37,743 bases of DNA from CAMBDS01 sp964355675 (GCA_964355675.1 CAYHEC010000031.1:1-37743), one strand, 5' to 3'; shown: positions 22,201-29,761, counted from the first letter of the stretch. Program-made: numbers and translations. The notes: generated by a model from the sequence alone, not told the origin.

Positions 22201-24767
22201 AAACGATAACTACCGAAGGTGATGCCGAATGAGTACGATCCGTCACGTCCGGAACGAGTGGTAAATCTCGATCCGTCTCCGCCTTGTCTCGTTGCAGTGA
22301 TTATTGCTTCGAAGATAGCGTCATTACCTCGCCTGATTACCCCGCTGATTGTGCCGGCATTATCGACGAGACGCAGATCGATGTCTCCAAGATTCTGGCC
22401 GGATTGAACTGAGACCGGGCCTCGCTCAGCAGTGACGAATCCATCCTTGGTGGCGACTAATGTATGAGAGCCAGCGGCAAGTCGTAGTGTATAGCTTCCG
22501 TTCGCATCGCTTGTTGTCGATACACCGCTTGCAACAATTTGTGCGCCACGCAGAGGGTTACCGCCGCCATCATTAACTCGTCCAGAAATACTTGACGGGT
22601 TAGCTTCGAGCCCCAGTCTAAGACCTGATATAGTTTCGCCCGGACCGATGGAGAGCCGGAGTGAATCGGAAGTATGGAAGCCATCTCGAACTGCAACGGC
22701 TATATAATCTCCCGGTGAGACACCTCGTGAAAAGGCTCCGACTTGATTAACGGGAGTAGTGGTTACCTGACCGGCTGAGGGTATCAACCACACTTCGGCA
22801 TTTCGATTCGCGGGGGTTCCATCGATAGTAACCTGACCCGAAAAAATACCGGCTTGAGGGAGGAGCGTGAAGTTTATATCAAGATTGCGATCATTGACTC
22901 GAACGGATTGCTCACCACTCTCGAGATAAAACCCCGGTTTGACAGCGTTTATTCTCCAGACACCCTGACCGGCCATAAAGGAGTAGTTTCCGGCCTCTGG
23001 TGTGTAGAGCCTTGTTTCATCTCCATCCGGTGAAATGGCAAATATTGTTGCAGAATTGATTGGTTGCCCATTTCCGTTGCGCACATATCCAGAGATGTTA
23101 TACCTGTAAGCCGTTAAAACGAAAGGACCGTTGTCGGTATTCAGATCAACTGTCCCCCCCCGCGGAACGCCTATCGAGCGAACCTCTGGCGGGCGGCGAC
23201 CAGGTGCGCTGACACTTACCAGATAGTTGCCCTGAGCAACGAGGATTTGGTAAGCGCCACTGATGTTGGTTTCAGCCGAAGTTTCTTCGTTTCCGGGTAC
23301 ATGGGAAGCGGTGACGGTTGCACCACTAACGGGATCGCCGTTTTCATCGACAACCGTCCCTACAATACTGGATGGAATCGGTCGAAGGCGGAGCGTTATA
23401 TTTTGTCGCTGATCTTCCTCGATAGTAATTTGCGATGAGGTAGTATCGCTAAATCCAGCTTTGACTCCGTGAAAGAAATATCTTCCGACCGCTAACCTCC
23501 GCAATGCATGGCCATTGTCGTCCGTCGCAAAAGATTGAACACCAGGACCGTCAACTGTTTCGACTTGGATCTCGACATTTTCGAGGATATTATCCTCGGT
23601 TGTGGTCGTGGTCATAACGACCGAACCAGATCTTACTTCATACAAAAAGCTACTGGTATCGGACATAGTGCCGCGACCCTGACGGCTGGCGGCGAGGACT
23701 TTCCAGATAAACCGGCCATTGGGAAGAACGGATGATGCCGGGCAGGCGACCGATGTAAGAGTTGTTTGAGCATTCCAGGCGGGAACCAGAGCCCGGCTTC
23801 CACCTTCGGAAATTTCCTCGCGAGTCACATAAACAAAGTAACTAACGGCTTCTTCAACTTCCGACCATCGAAATACGATTTCTTCCGAACTCAAGGAGGA
23901 TCGAGTTTGAGGACTTATATTTTCGGGTTCGTCAAATGGCGGAGCGACCTCCACCTCGAATCCTGAGACGCCTCCGGTTACGGGCGAAGTATAGGCGGGA
24001 TGACCCGCGTAATTATTCAGGACAACCCAAGCGTACCGAGGACGATCTTCGCGATTGAGGCTACCGATCAGAGGGGCGACTTGATCATTGTCGAAAAATT
24101 CGGAGGGATCAGGGATACCATATTGGATCGATGTCTCTGAGGTGATTGCCTGCCAGATAACGTTTGCGCCTTCGACTCGTGTGCCTTGATCATCCTCAAT
24201 TATATCAAAAGGCTGATCGCTGACGATAACATGATAGAAGGGAACTCCATTGACAGCTTCCCATCGGACAGACGGGGTAATTGTGTTGATACCGAGTCGG
24301 CCTGCGCCAGTGATTGGCGCCACCATAGTGGGAGAACGGTCCGAGGCTCTGATGATGTTAAACACGACTGAATATCCGTTATCACCTGCGTCGATGATAC
24401 AATAGAGATAGCCAACCGGCAACTGATTTCCTTCGAAACGGATAATCCCCGGGGATGATTCGATCACATTTTCGACAACATTCTGGTAACTTTCTGGCGA
24501 ATCGCCGTTATAATCCGAGGAGAATCTCAATGTCCCCCTCACGTTGTTTGGAGTCCACCGAATAGTTATCTCAGCAGATGGAAGAGTCATATTGCGAGGG
24601 ACTTCACTCAAGACCAGATCGGCATCCTGATTTTCTTGAGTGTGAATCAATCCGATGTTTAACGGGGATCCCCAAGCATAATGGAGTGTGAAGAGGGTCG
24701 CAATAATCAGCGAGAGAAGTTTGGCGGACAGCAGTGCGCCGTACCGGTGAAATGAAGCGATCGACAT
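16263..24767 (-). CDS. Giant secreted protein, about 20 carboxypeptidase-regulatory-like modules plus sorting domain
   Basis: The product is 2834 residues. A signal sequence ends near LHYAWG-SP. The first about 480 residues contain a fibronectin-like region (FRWSEVEEAVSYFVYVTR). From about 490 to about 1930 I count roughly 20 copies of an about 70-90-residue CarboxypepD_reg-like beta-sandwich, with the pattern SGxVxDxxGxPLxGAxV...TDxxGxYxLxxLxPGxYxLxAxKxGF. Unrelated beta domains follow, including a ZU5-like run (GLGFEIKIPPGSLP), and then a Por/FlgD sorting domain (LKFSPNPFSPQSTKPG, MIYNMQGQLIRKL, NGRFIVVLIARD, VLIK). Such a string would form an extended surface fibre; adhesion or matrix binding is inference. 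The stop codon comes from the adjacent 27-bp array. It is minus strand, between two barrel genes. Confidence 0.92.
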   Translation of the reverse strand: MSIASFHRYGALLSAKLLSLIIATLFTLHYAWGSPLNIGLIHTQENQDADLVLSEVPRNMTLPSAEITIRWTPNNVRGTLRFSSDYNGDSPESYQNVVENVIESSPGIIRFEGNQLPVGYLYCIIDAGDNGYSVVFNIIRASDRSPTMVAPITGAGRLGINTITPSVRWEAVNGVPFYHVIVSDQPFDIIEDDQGTRVEGANVIWQAITSETSIQYGIPDPSEFFDNDQVAPLIGSLNREDRPRYAWVVLNNYAGHPAYTSPVTGGVSGFEVEVAPPFDEPENISPQTRSSLSSEEIVFRWSEVEEAVSYFVYVTREEISEGGSRALVPAWNAQTTLTSVACPASSVLPNGRFIWKVLAASRQGRGTMSDTSSFLYEVRSGSVVMTTTTTEDNILENVEIQVETVDGPGVQSFATDDNGHALRRLAVGRYFFHGVKAGFSDTTSSQITIEEDQRQNITLRLRPIPSSIVGTVVDENGDPVSGATVTASHVPGNEETSAETNISGAYQILVAQGNYLVSVSAPGRRPPEVRSIGVPRGGTVDLNTDNGPFVLTAYRYNISGYVRNGNGQPINSATIFAISPDGDETRLYTPEAGNYSFMAGQGVWRINAVKPGFYLESGEQSVRVNDRNLDINFTLLPQAGIFSGQVTIDGTPANRNAEVWLIPSAGQVTTTPVNQVGAFSRGVSPGDYIAVAVRDGFHTSDSLRLSIGPGETISGLRLGLEANPSSISGRVNDGGGNPLRGAQIVASGVSTTSDANGSYTLRLAAGSHTLVATKDGFVTAERGPVSVQSGQNLGDIDLRLVDNAGTISGVIRRGNDAIFEAIITATRQGGDGSRFTTRSGRDGSYSFGITFGSYRLTVQKDGFIAANPGYIDVQLQPGQVVNGRNFPMLAYSGRIVGNVSSPSGVVNTPSIRITQLDDPNRNYTTNGNIQGDYALGIAPERRYIVTSSKAGFSTVSDTTARLEIEGEIVVNQRLTPLPCIISGTVTTGNVALLGATVRADGQAGSFQSTTDRLGRFSVSLQPGSYRVTASKPGYTAVEREVRINPGENLERIDFAPEANFALVAGIVRDPDGAGISGSIVTVIDSMNQRSITTQTNNDGAYQLEGIIPGNYYLIASNNRFRRNVQNLGAVMGRQERRGINLTLVPLAARITGQVTSSGNVVPSATVYATEDGGEQFSARTDNNGRFVIENMSDGRFAVRPAIAGFTGVVRENVQVNPADTISLDLEMIRNNGQITGYVRDPDGAGLRDVRVSAIDSLGNFAAVSTNAAGQYSLDNLYPLTRYRLSPRLNGYTPEQDTVSNVGNGGEVIFRLLPNELRLSGRVVNQIGQGIAGTELIATSENDGSVFRANANEAGDYTFTGFGANTSYRIQTQRIEEYYANADTTIRIQVNHLDIGSRLRIIERRASIRGLIRSNNVGVSDVSITTRNLTTGRQRSTYTTGDGTYRVLGMRGGDFGNYVIRASKHGFIVRQPDSLRVEGLGIAEERANVNFTVDEILVSISGRVIDSATVAMNNVPVTAWAETGQVRDTTDINGVFSFTGLFPNQHYSLSSELPRDGYENSSTSFDVAQVDVSGIILTIGRHNAVVSGLVSDAAGSPLPGASIVIDNGRDSRSTGEDGRYRFEFVAPGNHSLVFSRAGFLTVQTVVDAANGEGEFVRNVTLTALDAAIYGSVTTTTDRSFVPGVVMRLISDAADTLYDTTNSNGSFQFNRLDPLKNYTVRSSRKGYETFTRTGLNIAAGNVDIQFQISPPVRGIYGRFLTPDGLPVIGAEIRVRSFTNQLFRDVTDHFGDYLADVGTGTYSVIGVAAQPLTETSRSLNINVLDGASQQVNLRLEETGRAVGRLTLEDGTPPLTSGKIFASHDATGDVYFDIAGNDGSFELAGLRPGHYTLVAEAAGYAMQVNPYPFEARLSETVTLTISMTQSGKAITGYVLTSDGDGIERAHVTLTGNSPGTFETDGKGYWSKPGPMAGRYTVSINKNGYQHPADTTFDLSAGGIVEINRTIAPNLMTLSGRLTGVNGAPYENGTIYLLSNSQLLDSALTDHYGEYEFTSLDAISYELRAQVPGYIGNPASRSFQLTVDGYGLDQDFTLTAVRGFGIVYGVIRHDTLPVSTQISIVDLQTGSRYGGVSDANGSFRITQIPTPSQFSLTATYPDVPDVSSQSFLLQTGEEQARDMIFPSGQIRIRLLNAEGNPIVGRKVFVSGLSVNFTAILYSDGTGFARTVDWLPVGRYSVTPEALVGMLPPSPKQVELGANEARELTWFLGWRFTPPPPFSFEDSSRVEILVPGAVTVSDADLYFRGPGVSSFSSVSLQRMADGSPGRGSRSVNPELPAVTDFDASVTYYGYIPPQGRSGTLTYYLQVNTADGYVFGGPESAQDVTISARGLLDHLELIRSQAALQPRPGVLMKLTVSGYDDGNNDLTTRLQTEGHFEWTQVGENRGRLVVDPQDSSFAYYFPETIGPVEIRSRVSQPSTGVIISKSLQWENADASVARMQVAAHQFEIRAGDSLRFTVTATDTAGVLVPLAPRWTITPGEVATVSPVPFSMDALLRTTPGVIGKVQVTATDSISKVSAMFNDDSPDRSQHGLAIYAEIRSGGTDTTLVHDGLGFEIKIPPGSLPANTTARIFLNEPRLTPVFRLTPKFELEAVGYNVGVEGSLDQHGAYLMTFPVPVEFRTQTPTVGVWNSTTIDWDVIEGEFNGDQTKVTIEVSSLNGLYALISASEALGVRDLKFSPNPFSPQSTKPGLSIEFRLTSDMADRPNLSVMIYNMQGQLIRKLIDSRLMPKGDYRRGGENELIWDGMTDDNREARNGRFIVVLIARDASGESKVVGSAVLIK

Positions 24768-24794
24768 CGCAAAAACCTTAATTTATTTAGCTCG

Positions 24795-24901
24795 CCGCAG
24801 GGCGTCGTCGCACTGCGGGTTTCGATTTGCAACAGGTGACCTGCCGCTGACGCCCCGCCTTTTGCGGTGGCGTATTGTAAAGCGGACTACCGTAAGTCCG
24901 C
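24795..24901. repeat. Palindromes between giant gene and barrel gene
   Basis: CCGCAG (24795-24800) and CTGCGG (24813-24818) form one loose pair. GCGGACT/AGTCCGC around ACCGTA (24882-24901) is a clear second palindrome with the common stem word GCGGACT. No promoter or gene is seen here. Confidence 0.7.
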
Positions 24902-24913
24902 AAAGACAGCGTT

Positions 24914-26458
24914 CTAAAGCGAGTACTCAAGTGTCAAACGCAGTGCGTCTTCTGGCAAGCCTTCGATAAGGACGCCCAATTTAAGGGCGTCGGAGAGCCC
25001 GGTTTCGAACCCAAAAGAAAGATGTGGCAGTAAAAACGCGGGTGCGGGAGGAATTGGAATCCCAGTCGCGTCATGGTATCCATCAACAACATCAACCACC
25101 TGAAGGACACCCATCCCGAACTTTAAAATAAAGAGATCGAAGTTGAGATTCAAGCCCATATTGGGCTTGAAACCGCGTCTATAGCTGAAGGGCGCGCCGT
25201 TTTCAATCATATCATATTGGTACGAAAGTTCACCAAAATACTTAGTGAAGGTCAGAGAAGGCGTCATGAATCCGGTGTAGGTTGCCGCAATGGCGAGTTC
25301 ACTGGGAATCGAAACCATCATATTGGAAGCGGTCTCGAAAGACTTGGCAGTTGTGCGGGTAAGTTCCGATGCATCTTGGATTGCATTGACGTCAAAACGT
25401 TTTTGACCGGGCTGGGCATTGAGTTTTAACGGCGAAAACGTATGAAGTTCCATGTCGAAATTGGCGTCCATGTCCATACCGCCCTGCAATCTCAACATAG
25501 CTCCAAAAATAAACTTTTCATTCGGTTGGTATAGAGTTCCCAATCGCAGGGCAAGCGCTGATCCCTCGAAAATGCCATGGGCGGCGAAAAAGAAATCATC
25601 GTCCCAAGGTGATTGTGGATCATTGAATGACGATTCACTTCCCGCCTTACTCATGATACCGTCCGTTCGCTGATTGGCATGAAGTTCGATTCTTCCGGCA
25701 GTTCTCTGCAAACCGGCGCCAAGCGAAAATTTACCTATAATTCTGGCGACGGACATGTTCCAACTATCCGAAGTGAGTTTAACATCGGAGTCCATTTTAA
25801 TCGACGAGTAAAGCAATATCTCGTTTTCTGGGTGGCGGATGTTATTTTCGTCTATATCGATAGTTCGAAGGCGCATCCGAAGTCCACTATATGTGAAGTT
25901 TGAACGGAAAACGAAAGGCACTGTATAGCCGAAGGCGATATAATCGAAAAGGCGCGGAATTCTGCCGCCAAGCCAACGCTCGTTTTCCTTCTGCTTTAGG
26001 GGTAATGACAACGCAAATCCTGAAACGAAAGAGCCAATAAATCCAATGGTTCCAGTCATTTCCGGGTTTGTTCTTGGACCGGTGACATTGAAAGATTCAA
26101 GTCTGGTGTCCATCTCAGTCGCGATACTCGGATTCGGGTCAGTAAGGCTCGTGAGATCGAACTCAAGCGCAGGCGAGCTTGAGATAATGACTTTTCTTCC
26201 TTTCACTCGGGCAAGTGCGGCGGGGTTACCGAAGATCACGAACGGTTCGGGATTGATCGGGGCGATCAACCCGCCATATGCGCCTCGAACTCCGGCTCCC
26301 GTGAGGAGATGAGATCGGATTCCGAACTCCGAGCGGATGTTACCGCCTTCGAAAAGCTCCATCTCGGAATCGTTTTGAGCATAGAGCGTGATGGGAAGTA
26401 GGCTGAAGGCGGCGGCAATGAGCGCCAAATAGCCAAGCCGCTTGATATTAATAGACAT
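24914..26458 (-). CDS. Outer-membrane barrel protein, FadL/PorV-like
   Basis: The product is 514 residues. The start is placed at ATG 26458, which opens a typical signal peptide (SINIKRLGYLALIAAAFSLL...LYAQ). The open frame continues upstream to 26590, but that part is translated from a mobile inverted-repeat element. The mature N-terminus GIRSHLLTGAGVRGAYGGLIAPINPEPFVIFGNPAALARVKG carries the GG...P...NPAAL block of PorV/FadL-type barrels. Alternating strands and a C-terminal LRLTLEYSL strand follow. It is transcribed ahead of the giant protein with a 146-base gap, so the two barrels flank the cargo gene. It may anchor or export the giant fibre. Confidence 0.83.
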   Translation of the reverse strand: MSINIKRLGYLALIAAAFSLLPITLYAQNDSEMELFEGGNIRSEFGIRSHLLTGAGVRGAYGGLIAPINPEPFVIFGNPAALARVKGRKVIISSSPALEFDLTSLTDPNPSIATEMDTRLESFNVTGPRTNPEMTGTIGFIGSFVSGFALSLPLKQKENERWLGGRIPRLFDYIAFGYTVPFVFRSNFTYSGLRMRLRTIDIDENNIRHPENEILLYSSIKMDSDVKLTSDSWNMSVARIIGKFSLGAGLQRTAGRIELHANQRTDGIMSKAGSESSFNDPQSPWDDDFFFAAHGIFEGSALALRLGTLYQPNEKFIFGAMLRLQGGMDMDANFDMELHTFSPLKLNAQPGQKRFDVNAIQDASELTRTTAKSFETASNMMVSIPSELAIAATYTGFMTPSLTFTKYFGELSYQYDMIENGAPFSYRRGFKPNMGLNLNFDLFILKFGMGVLQVVDVVDGYHDATGIPIPPAPAFLLPHLSFGFETGLSDALKLGVLIEGLPEDALRLTLEYSL

Positions 26459-26516
26459 TGATTCGGTCCTGAATGAGTCCATTAAGAGGACACGTTTAAG
26501 CGTTGGGTCAGGGAAG

Positions 26517-26610
26517 TTAAGTTTGTTGAAAAAGTTGAGTAATAGGCAAAAATGTCCAAGCGGACAACCTCGTCTGCCTGGACTCAGCATGACTTTTTCA
26601 ACAGACTCAA
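26517..26610. mobile_element. MITE-like element, short degenerate copy
   Basis: The left end TTAAGTTTGTTGAAAAAGTT (26517-26536) matches the inverse of the right end GACTTTTTCAACAGACTCAA (26591-26610) at 17 of 20 positions. The interior holds a smaller imperfect stem CCAAGCGGAC / GTCTGCCTGG. It is a truncated relative of 28490-28625 and lies in front of the barrel gene 24914-26458. Confidence 0.85.
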
Positions 26611-26708
26611 GTTAAGATTATTAAAGCCATCTGTCAAGGGATAATTACGATCAAAATGCGAGGTGATAAGTTAAGTTTTATAATGTCATGGTTTTAAAAT
26701 CGAGGTTG

Positions 26709-27287
26709 CTAAAATGAAGCGACCCGACCGGGAACGACTGCGAATGGATTTTTCGACCTCTCAAATGTTGGCCAAGCGCGATCCTTCGAAGAGATGGTCA
26801 ATTTTTCCACAACGGGCCAAACTATCTGGAATGTAGCATCATTCCAAAGCAGTCCACCCTCACAATTGGGATCGTACGGCGCATCGACCTTATAGCTAAC
26901 GATGGATTTCTCCACAAGAGAGAGATAACCATGGGCACAGCCTTTCGGAACATAAACACCGTTACCTGTTTCGTCGTTCAGTACGATAGACGTCCACTTG
27001 AGAAAAGTAGGCGATTCGTGACGTAAATCGACGAGGACATCGAAAACCTGACCAATCAACGCCCGAACAAGTTTTGCCTGAGCCGAGGGGGGTTTCTGGA
27101 AATGAAGGCCGCGCAACGTTCCAGATTTGTAATTAAAAGATTGATTATCCGCAATCCAGTTTGTGCTCAATCCAATCTTTGCAAACTCAGTTGCTTCGTA
27201 GGTTGTTGAGAAAGTGCCACGGTCATCAGTAAAAAATCTTGGAATGATTTCAAAGGCGCCGTGAATCGAAAGAGGTTTAAATTCCAT
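26709..27287 (-). CDS. rfbC: dTDP-4-dehydrorhamnose 3,5-epimerase
   Basis: RfbC (RmlC) converts dTDP-4-keto-6-deoxyglucose to dTDP-4-keto-L-rhamnose for cell-surface polysaccharide. The 192-residue cupin matches the usual length. The signatures are FFTDDRGTFSTTY, NQSFNYKSGTLRGLHFQ with catalytic His62, GQVFDVLVDLRHESPTF, VYVPKGCAHGYLSL and YDPNCEGGLLWND. ATG 27287 is the family start, with no Shine-Dalgarno before it. The other rhamnose genes (rfbA, B, D) are not in the window, so the gene is separated from its pathway here. A palindrome cluster at 27323-27384 lies upstream. Confidence 0.96.
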   Translation of the reverse strand: MEFKPLSIHGAFEIIPRFFTDDRGTFSTTYEATEFAKIGLSTNWIADNQSFNYKSGTLRGLHFQKPPSAQAKLVRALIGQVFDVLVDLRHESPTFLKWTSIVLNDETGNGVYVPKGCAHGYLSLVEKSIVSYKVDAPYDPNCEGGLLWNDATFQIVWPVVEKLTISSKDRAWPTFERSKNPFAVVPGRVASF

Positions 27288-27322
27288 AATTTATCAAATC
27301 ATTAGATAGGAGTACTTTCGAA

Positions 27323-27384
27323 TGCGGACATTCAGTCCGCACCCCAAGAAATTTAAGTAGGGGCGCATTGCCACGCGCCCCTAC
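27323..27384. repeat. Two palindromes between rfbC and the M42 gene
   Basis: 27323-27341 is TGCGGAC/GTCCGCA around ATTCA. 27357-27384 has 10-base arms GTAGGGGCGC/GCGCCCCTAC around ATTGCCAC, with the GTAG head. They fill the gap between the rfbC start and the M42 aminopeptidase end. Confidence 0.88.
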
Positions 27385-27413
27385 CCTATTAGGCGAGTCG
27401 TGTCTCAACCACT

Positions 27414-28460
27414 TTAGAGACAATAGTTCATATCTCCCGGGTCGGCAATATACGCGGCGAGAAGGTCGATTGTTGCTTGAACGTCAGCTTTGTTTACCAT
27501 CTCCACGGTAGTATGTACGTAACGGCAGGGAATGGATATCGTCAGGACTGCCGGACCGCCTCGCGCTTTTTGAATGCCGCCGGCATCAGTTCCGCCCTTG
27601 GGAAGAACATCTCGCTGGAAGAGTATCTTCTTCTTCTCGGCGAGTTCGATAAACCTGGCGACAAGCTTGGGATTTGAGATGTGCGAACCGTTGAGGATAC
27701 CGAGCGAAGTACCTTCGCCAAGACGAGAAATTTCATCCTGACCACCAGCTCCGGGGACGTCATTGGCAAGCGTTACATCGACTGCGATACCGACGTCAGG
27801 CTCGATTCCCGAAGCGGCGGCAGTCGCGCCACGAAGGCCGACTTCCTCCTGAGTTGAGGCGACGACGTAGAGATCTGCCGGGCTCTTTTTAGCTTTCCTG
27901 ACGGCTTCAACCATACAATATACGCCGACTCGGTCGTCCATTGTCTTGCAAGTCACTGAGTCGCCGATTTCTTCCATCTTTCGGTACATCGTAACCGGAT
28001 CGCCGATCGTTACCAATTCAACGACTTTCTCCTTAGGCAATCCAAGATCAATGAAATAATCCCTGATGTCGAGGTGTTTTTTTCGCTCTTCATCAGTGAG
28101 GATATGAACTGGTTTGGATCCGATTACACCGGGGAGGTCTTTTTTGCCAAGGACAGTCACGCGTTGAGCCATCAGAGTGCGCGGGTCGAAACCACCGAGT
28201 GGTTGGATGCGCAGAAAGCCTTTGTCATCGATGTAGCTGACGACGAATCCGATTTCGTCCATGTGTGCGGCAAGCATCAATTTTTTCCGTCCGGATGAAG
28301 GTGCGCGACCAGTTCCTTTCTTAAATCCGATGACGTTGCCCATCTGATCCACACGAATTTCGTCAACCAGCGGCGTCAGCTGGTCAACAATCAATTTGCG
28401 AACGCGGTCTTCACTTCCGGAAATGCCGGACATTTCGACGAGTTGACGCAATAGTTCCAT
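27414..28460 (-). CDS. M42-family metallo-aminopeptidase (glutamyl aminopeptidase/endoglucanase-like)
   Basis: The product is a 348-residue cytosolic co-catalytic metallopeptidase of the M42 family, whose members form tetrahedral dodecamers that trim peptides. The metal ligands are visible: MLAAHMDEIGFVV (His and following Asp), KTMDDRVG, TQEEVGLRGA (catalytic Glu-Glu), AVDVT, and IPCRYVHTTVEM near the end. The substrate-site run PKGGTDAGGIQKARGG is intact. ATG 28460 is chosen over TTG 28472 because GAGG lies 6 bases before it. Most M42 genes occur singly, as here. Cellobiase-type annotations of this family are generally not supported, so I favour aminopeptidase. Confidence 0.94.
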   Translation of the reverse strand: MELLRQLVEMSGISGSEDRVRKLIVDQLTPLVDEIRVDQMGNVIGFKKGTGRAPSSGRKKLMLAAHMDEIGFVVSYIDDKGFLRIQPLGGFDPRTLMAQRVTVLGKKDLPGVIGSKPVHILTDEERKKHLDIRDYFIDLGLPKEKVVELVTIGDPVTMYRKMEEIGDSVTCKTMDDRVGVYCMVEAVRKAKKSPADLYVVASTQEEVGLRGATAAASGIEPDVGIAVDVTLANDVPGAGGQDEISRLGEGTSLGILNGSHISNPKLVARFIELAEKKKILFQRDVLPKGGTDAGGIQKARGGPAVLTISIPCRYVHTTVEMVNKADVQATIDLLAAYIADPGDMNYCL

Positions 28461-28489
28461 TTGATACCTCAAATATATTTTAAATTAAC

Positions 28490-28625
28490 TTGAGTCTGTT
28501 GAAAAAGTCTGAAAATGAACTGAATTATTCAGGCGGACGTCCTCGTCCGCCGTTAGATCAAGCACGGTGGAACGGCGGACGAGGGCGTCCGCCTGAACTC
28601 CACATGACTTTTTCAACAGACTCAA
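28490..28625. mobile_element. MITE-like element with 20-bp terminal inverted repeats
   Basis: The element is 136 bp. Perfect 20-base ends TTGAGTCTGTTGAAAAAGTC (28490-28509) and GACTTTTTCAACAGACTCAA (28606-28625) enclose a second inverted repeat. The inner pair (28528-28554 and 28571-28597) matches at 26 of 27 positions, and the whole could fold into one long hairpin. It encodes nothing. A degenerate copy lies at 26517-26610. The ends resemble those of IS-derived miniature elements; no matching transposase is in the window. Confidence 0.92.
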
Positions 28626-28684
28626 CTTGTAGGGGCGAAGGAAATTGGGACTGATCTACCGTCATGTGCCCTCACATGACCGTA

Positions 28685-29338
28685 CTAATCTATTTTTTCT
28701 TTAGCGGTAACCACTACCGGCTTCAATCCGGTATTTTTCCGAATGCGCAGGGCGAGTTTTACTGCCTCGTCTTTATTATTGAATTTTCCTATCTTTACAA
28801 TAGTCATAGATCCTTTTACTCCATCTTTCTCAACAAAACTCACTTTTCCAAAAGACTTGATTTTTCTGCCGATCTCTTCGGCGCTTTTTTTATTACGAAA
28901 TGCTCCCACCTGCACGGACCAGATGTTCTGACTTGACTTTGTCGAGAGAACCGGTTGATCACCATCCACCATTTCGAGAGATTTCCCAGAAAGAGCCGCA
29001 AGGTCGATCAATCCTTTAAACTTTGGATACTTATCTCGCAATATTGCAAATGATCGTTCGGCTTCTAAGTCATTACCAATAGTATAATTATATGCAATTA
29101 TTCGTTCAAGAGCAAAAGGAGTACAAGGAGAAACAGGAAATTTGTTAATCAATGACTGATAAGATTCAACAGCGCTTGAAGCATCAGTATTGCACAGGGC
29201 ATTATAATATGTCCGTGAAGCAAGCGAATCTGGCAAGGAATGGCAACTTCTCGCGAATTGCTCTACATCTCCCGAATAATAGATTTTCCAAATGGTTGCT
29301 TCGTCAGGAGGGGATGCGATGATTACTAATGCGAGCAA
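28685..29338 (-). CDS. SPOR-domain periplasmic protein with TPR-like region
   Basis: The product is about 217 residues. The C-terminal domain (about 137-212; WSVQVGAFRNKKSAEEIGRKIKSFGKVSFV...TIVKIGKFNNKDEAVKLALRIRKNTG) is a SPOR fold, which binds denuded peptidoglycan, often at division sites. The middle (about 30-120) is helical and TPR-like. The N-terminus is a hydrophobic signal segment. TTG 29338 is the first standard start. The frame continues upstream as KVRDKLNFLLALVIIAS, which makes a better signal peptide, but it offers only a CTG, so a non-canonical start is possible. It follows ptsH by 50 bases on the same strand. Confidence 0.85.
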   Translation of the reverse strand: MLALVIIASPPDEATIWKIYYSGDVEQFARSCHSLPDSLASRTYYNALCNTDASSAVESYQSLINKFPVSPCTPFALERIIAYNYTIGNDLEAERSFAILRDKYPKFKGLIDLAALSGKSLEMVDGDQPVLSTKSSQNIWSVQVGAFRNKKSAEEIGRKIKSFGKVSFVEKDGVKGSMTIVKIGKFNNKDEAVKLALRIRKNTGLKPVVVTAKEKID

Positions 29339-29388
29339 AAAGTTCAGCTTATCTCTTACCTTTCAAATATTGAAGGAGCCGAAAGCGG

Positions 29389-29655
29389 TTAGTTTTCTCC
29401 AAACTTATTAACAACCAGTTCGGTTAAACGCTTCATCACATCCTGTTCGTCCTCGCCATTGACTTCAAATCTGATGGTGGAGCCAAATTCTGCGGCCAGA
29501 AGCATAACTCCTAAAATACTGCGACAATTGACTCGTTGCCCCTCTCTGACAATGAAAACCTCTGATTTGCCGCTTGCGGCGGTTTGCACCAATTTGGAAG
29601 CTGGTCGCGCATGCAGACCCAGTCTATTTGTAATTGTAACTTCTGTCGAAATCAT
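29389..29655 (-). CDS. ptsH: HPr-family phosphocarrier protein
   Basis: The product is 88 residues, the usual HPr size. The active His15 is in NRLGLHARPASKLVQTA. The regulatory Ser46 is in NCRSILGVMLLAAEFGSTI, so both the EI-dependent and HprK-dependent phosphorylation sites are intact. Neither enzyme I nor HprK is in the window. In bacteria lacking sugar PTS permeases, HPr often acts only in regulation, and the Ser46 context makes HPr kinase control plausible. It is immediately upstream of the SPOR gene. Confidence 0.96.
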   Translation of the reverse strand: MISTEVTITNRLGLHARPASKLVQTAASGKSEVFIVREGQRVNCRSILGVMLLAAEFGSTIRFEVNGEDEQDVMKRLTELVVNKFGEN

Positions 29656-29739
29656 TATTAGGACTTATCCGAAAATAAATTCAAGCCAGTGGCGGGTCGC
29701 CGCACCCGACACCTTAATATCAAAACTACGGAATATTAC

Positions 29740-29761
29740 TGCCGACCACGGCGGGTCGGCA
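29740..29761. repeat. TGCCGACC palindrome (second copy)
   Basis: TGCCGACC (29740-29747) pairs with GGTCGGCA (29754-29761). The same TACTGCCGACC...GGTCGG unit is at 13902-13926. The remainder of the gap 29656-29791 holds a weaker GGGT/ACCC pair near 29695-29711 and nothing else. Confidence 0.75.

Noticed and set aside
26459..26590. 44-residue N-terminal extension of the barrel gene
   Set aside because: It begins in the MITE-like element and precedes a complete signal peptide with its own ATG.
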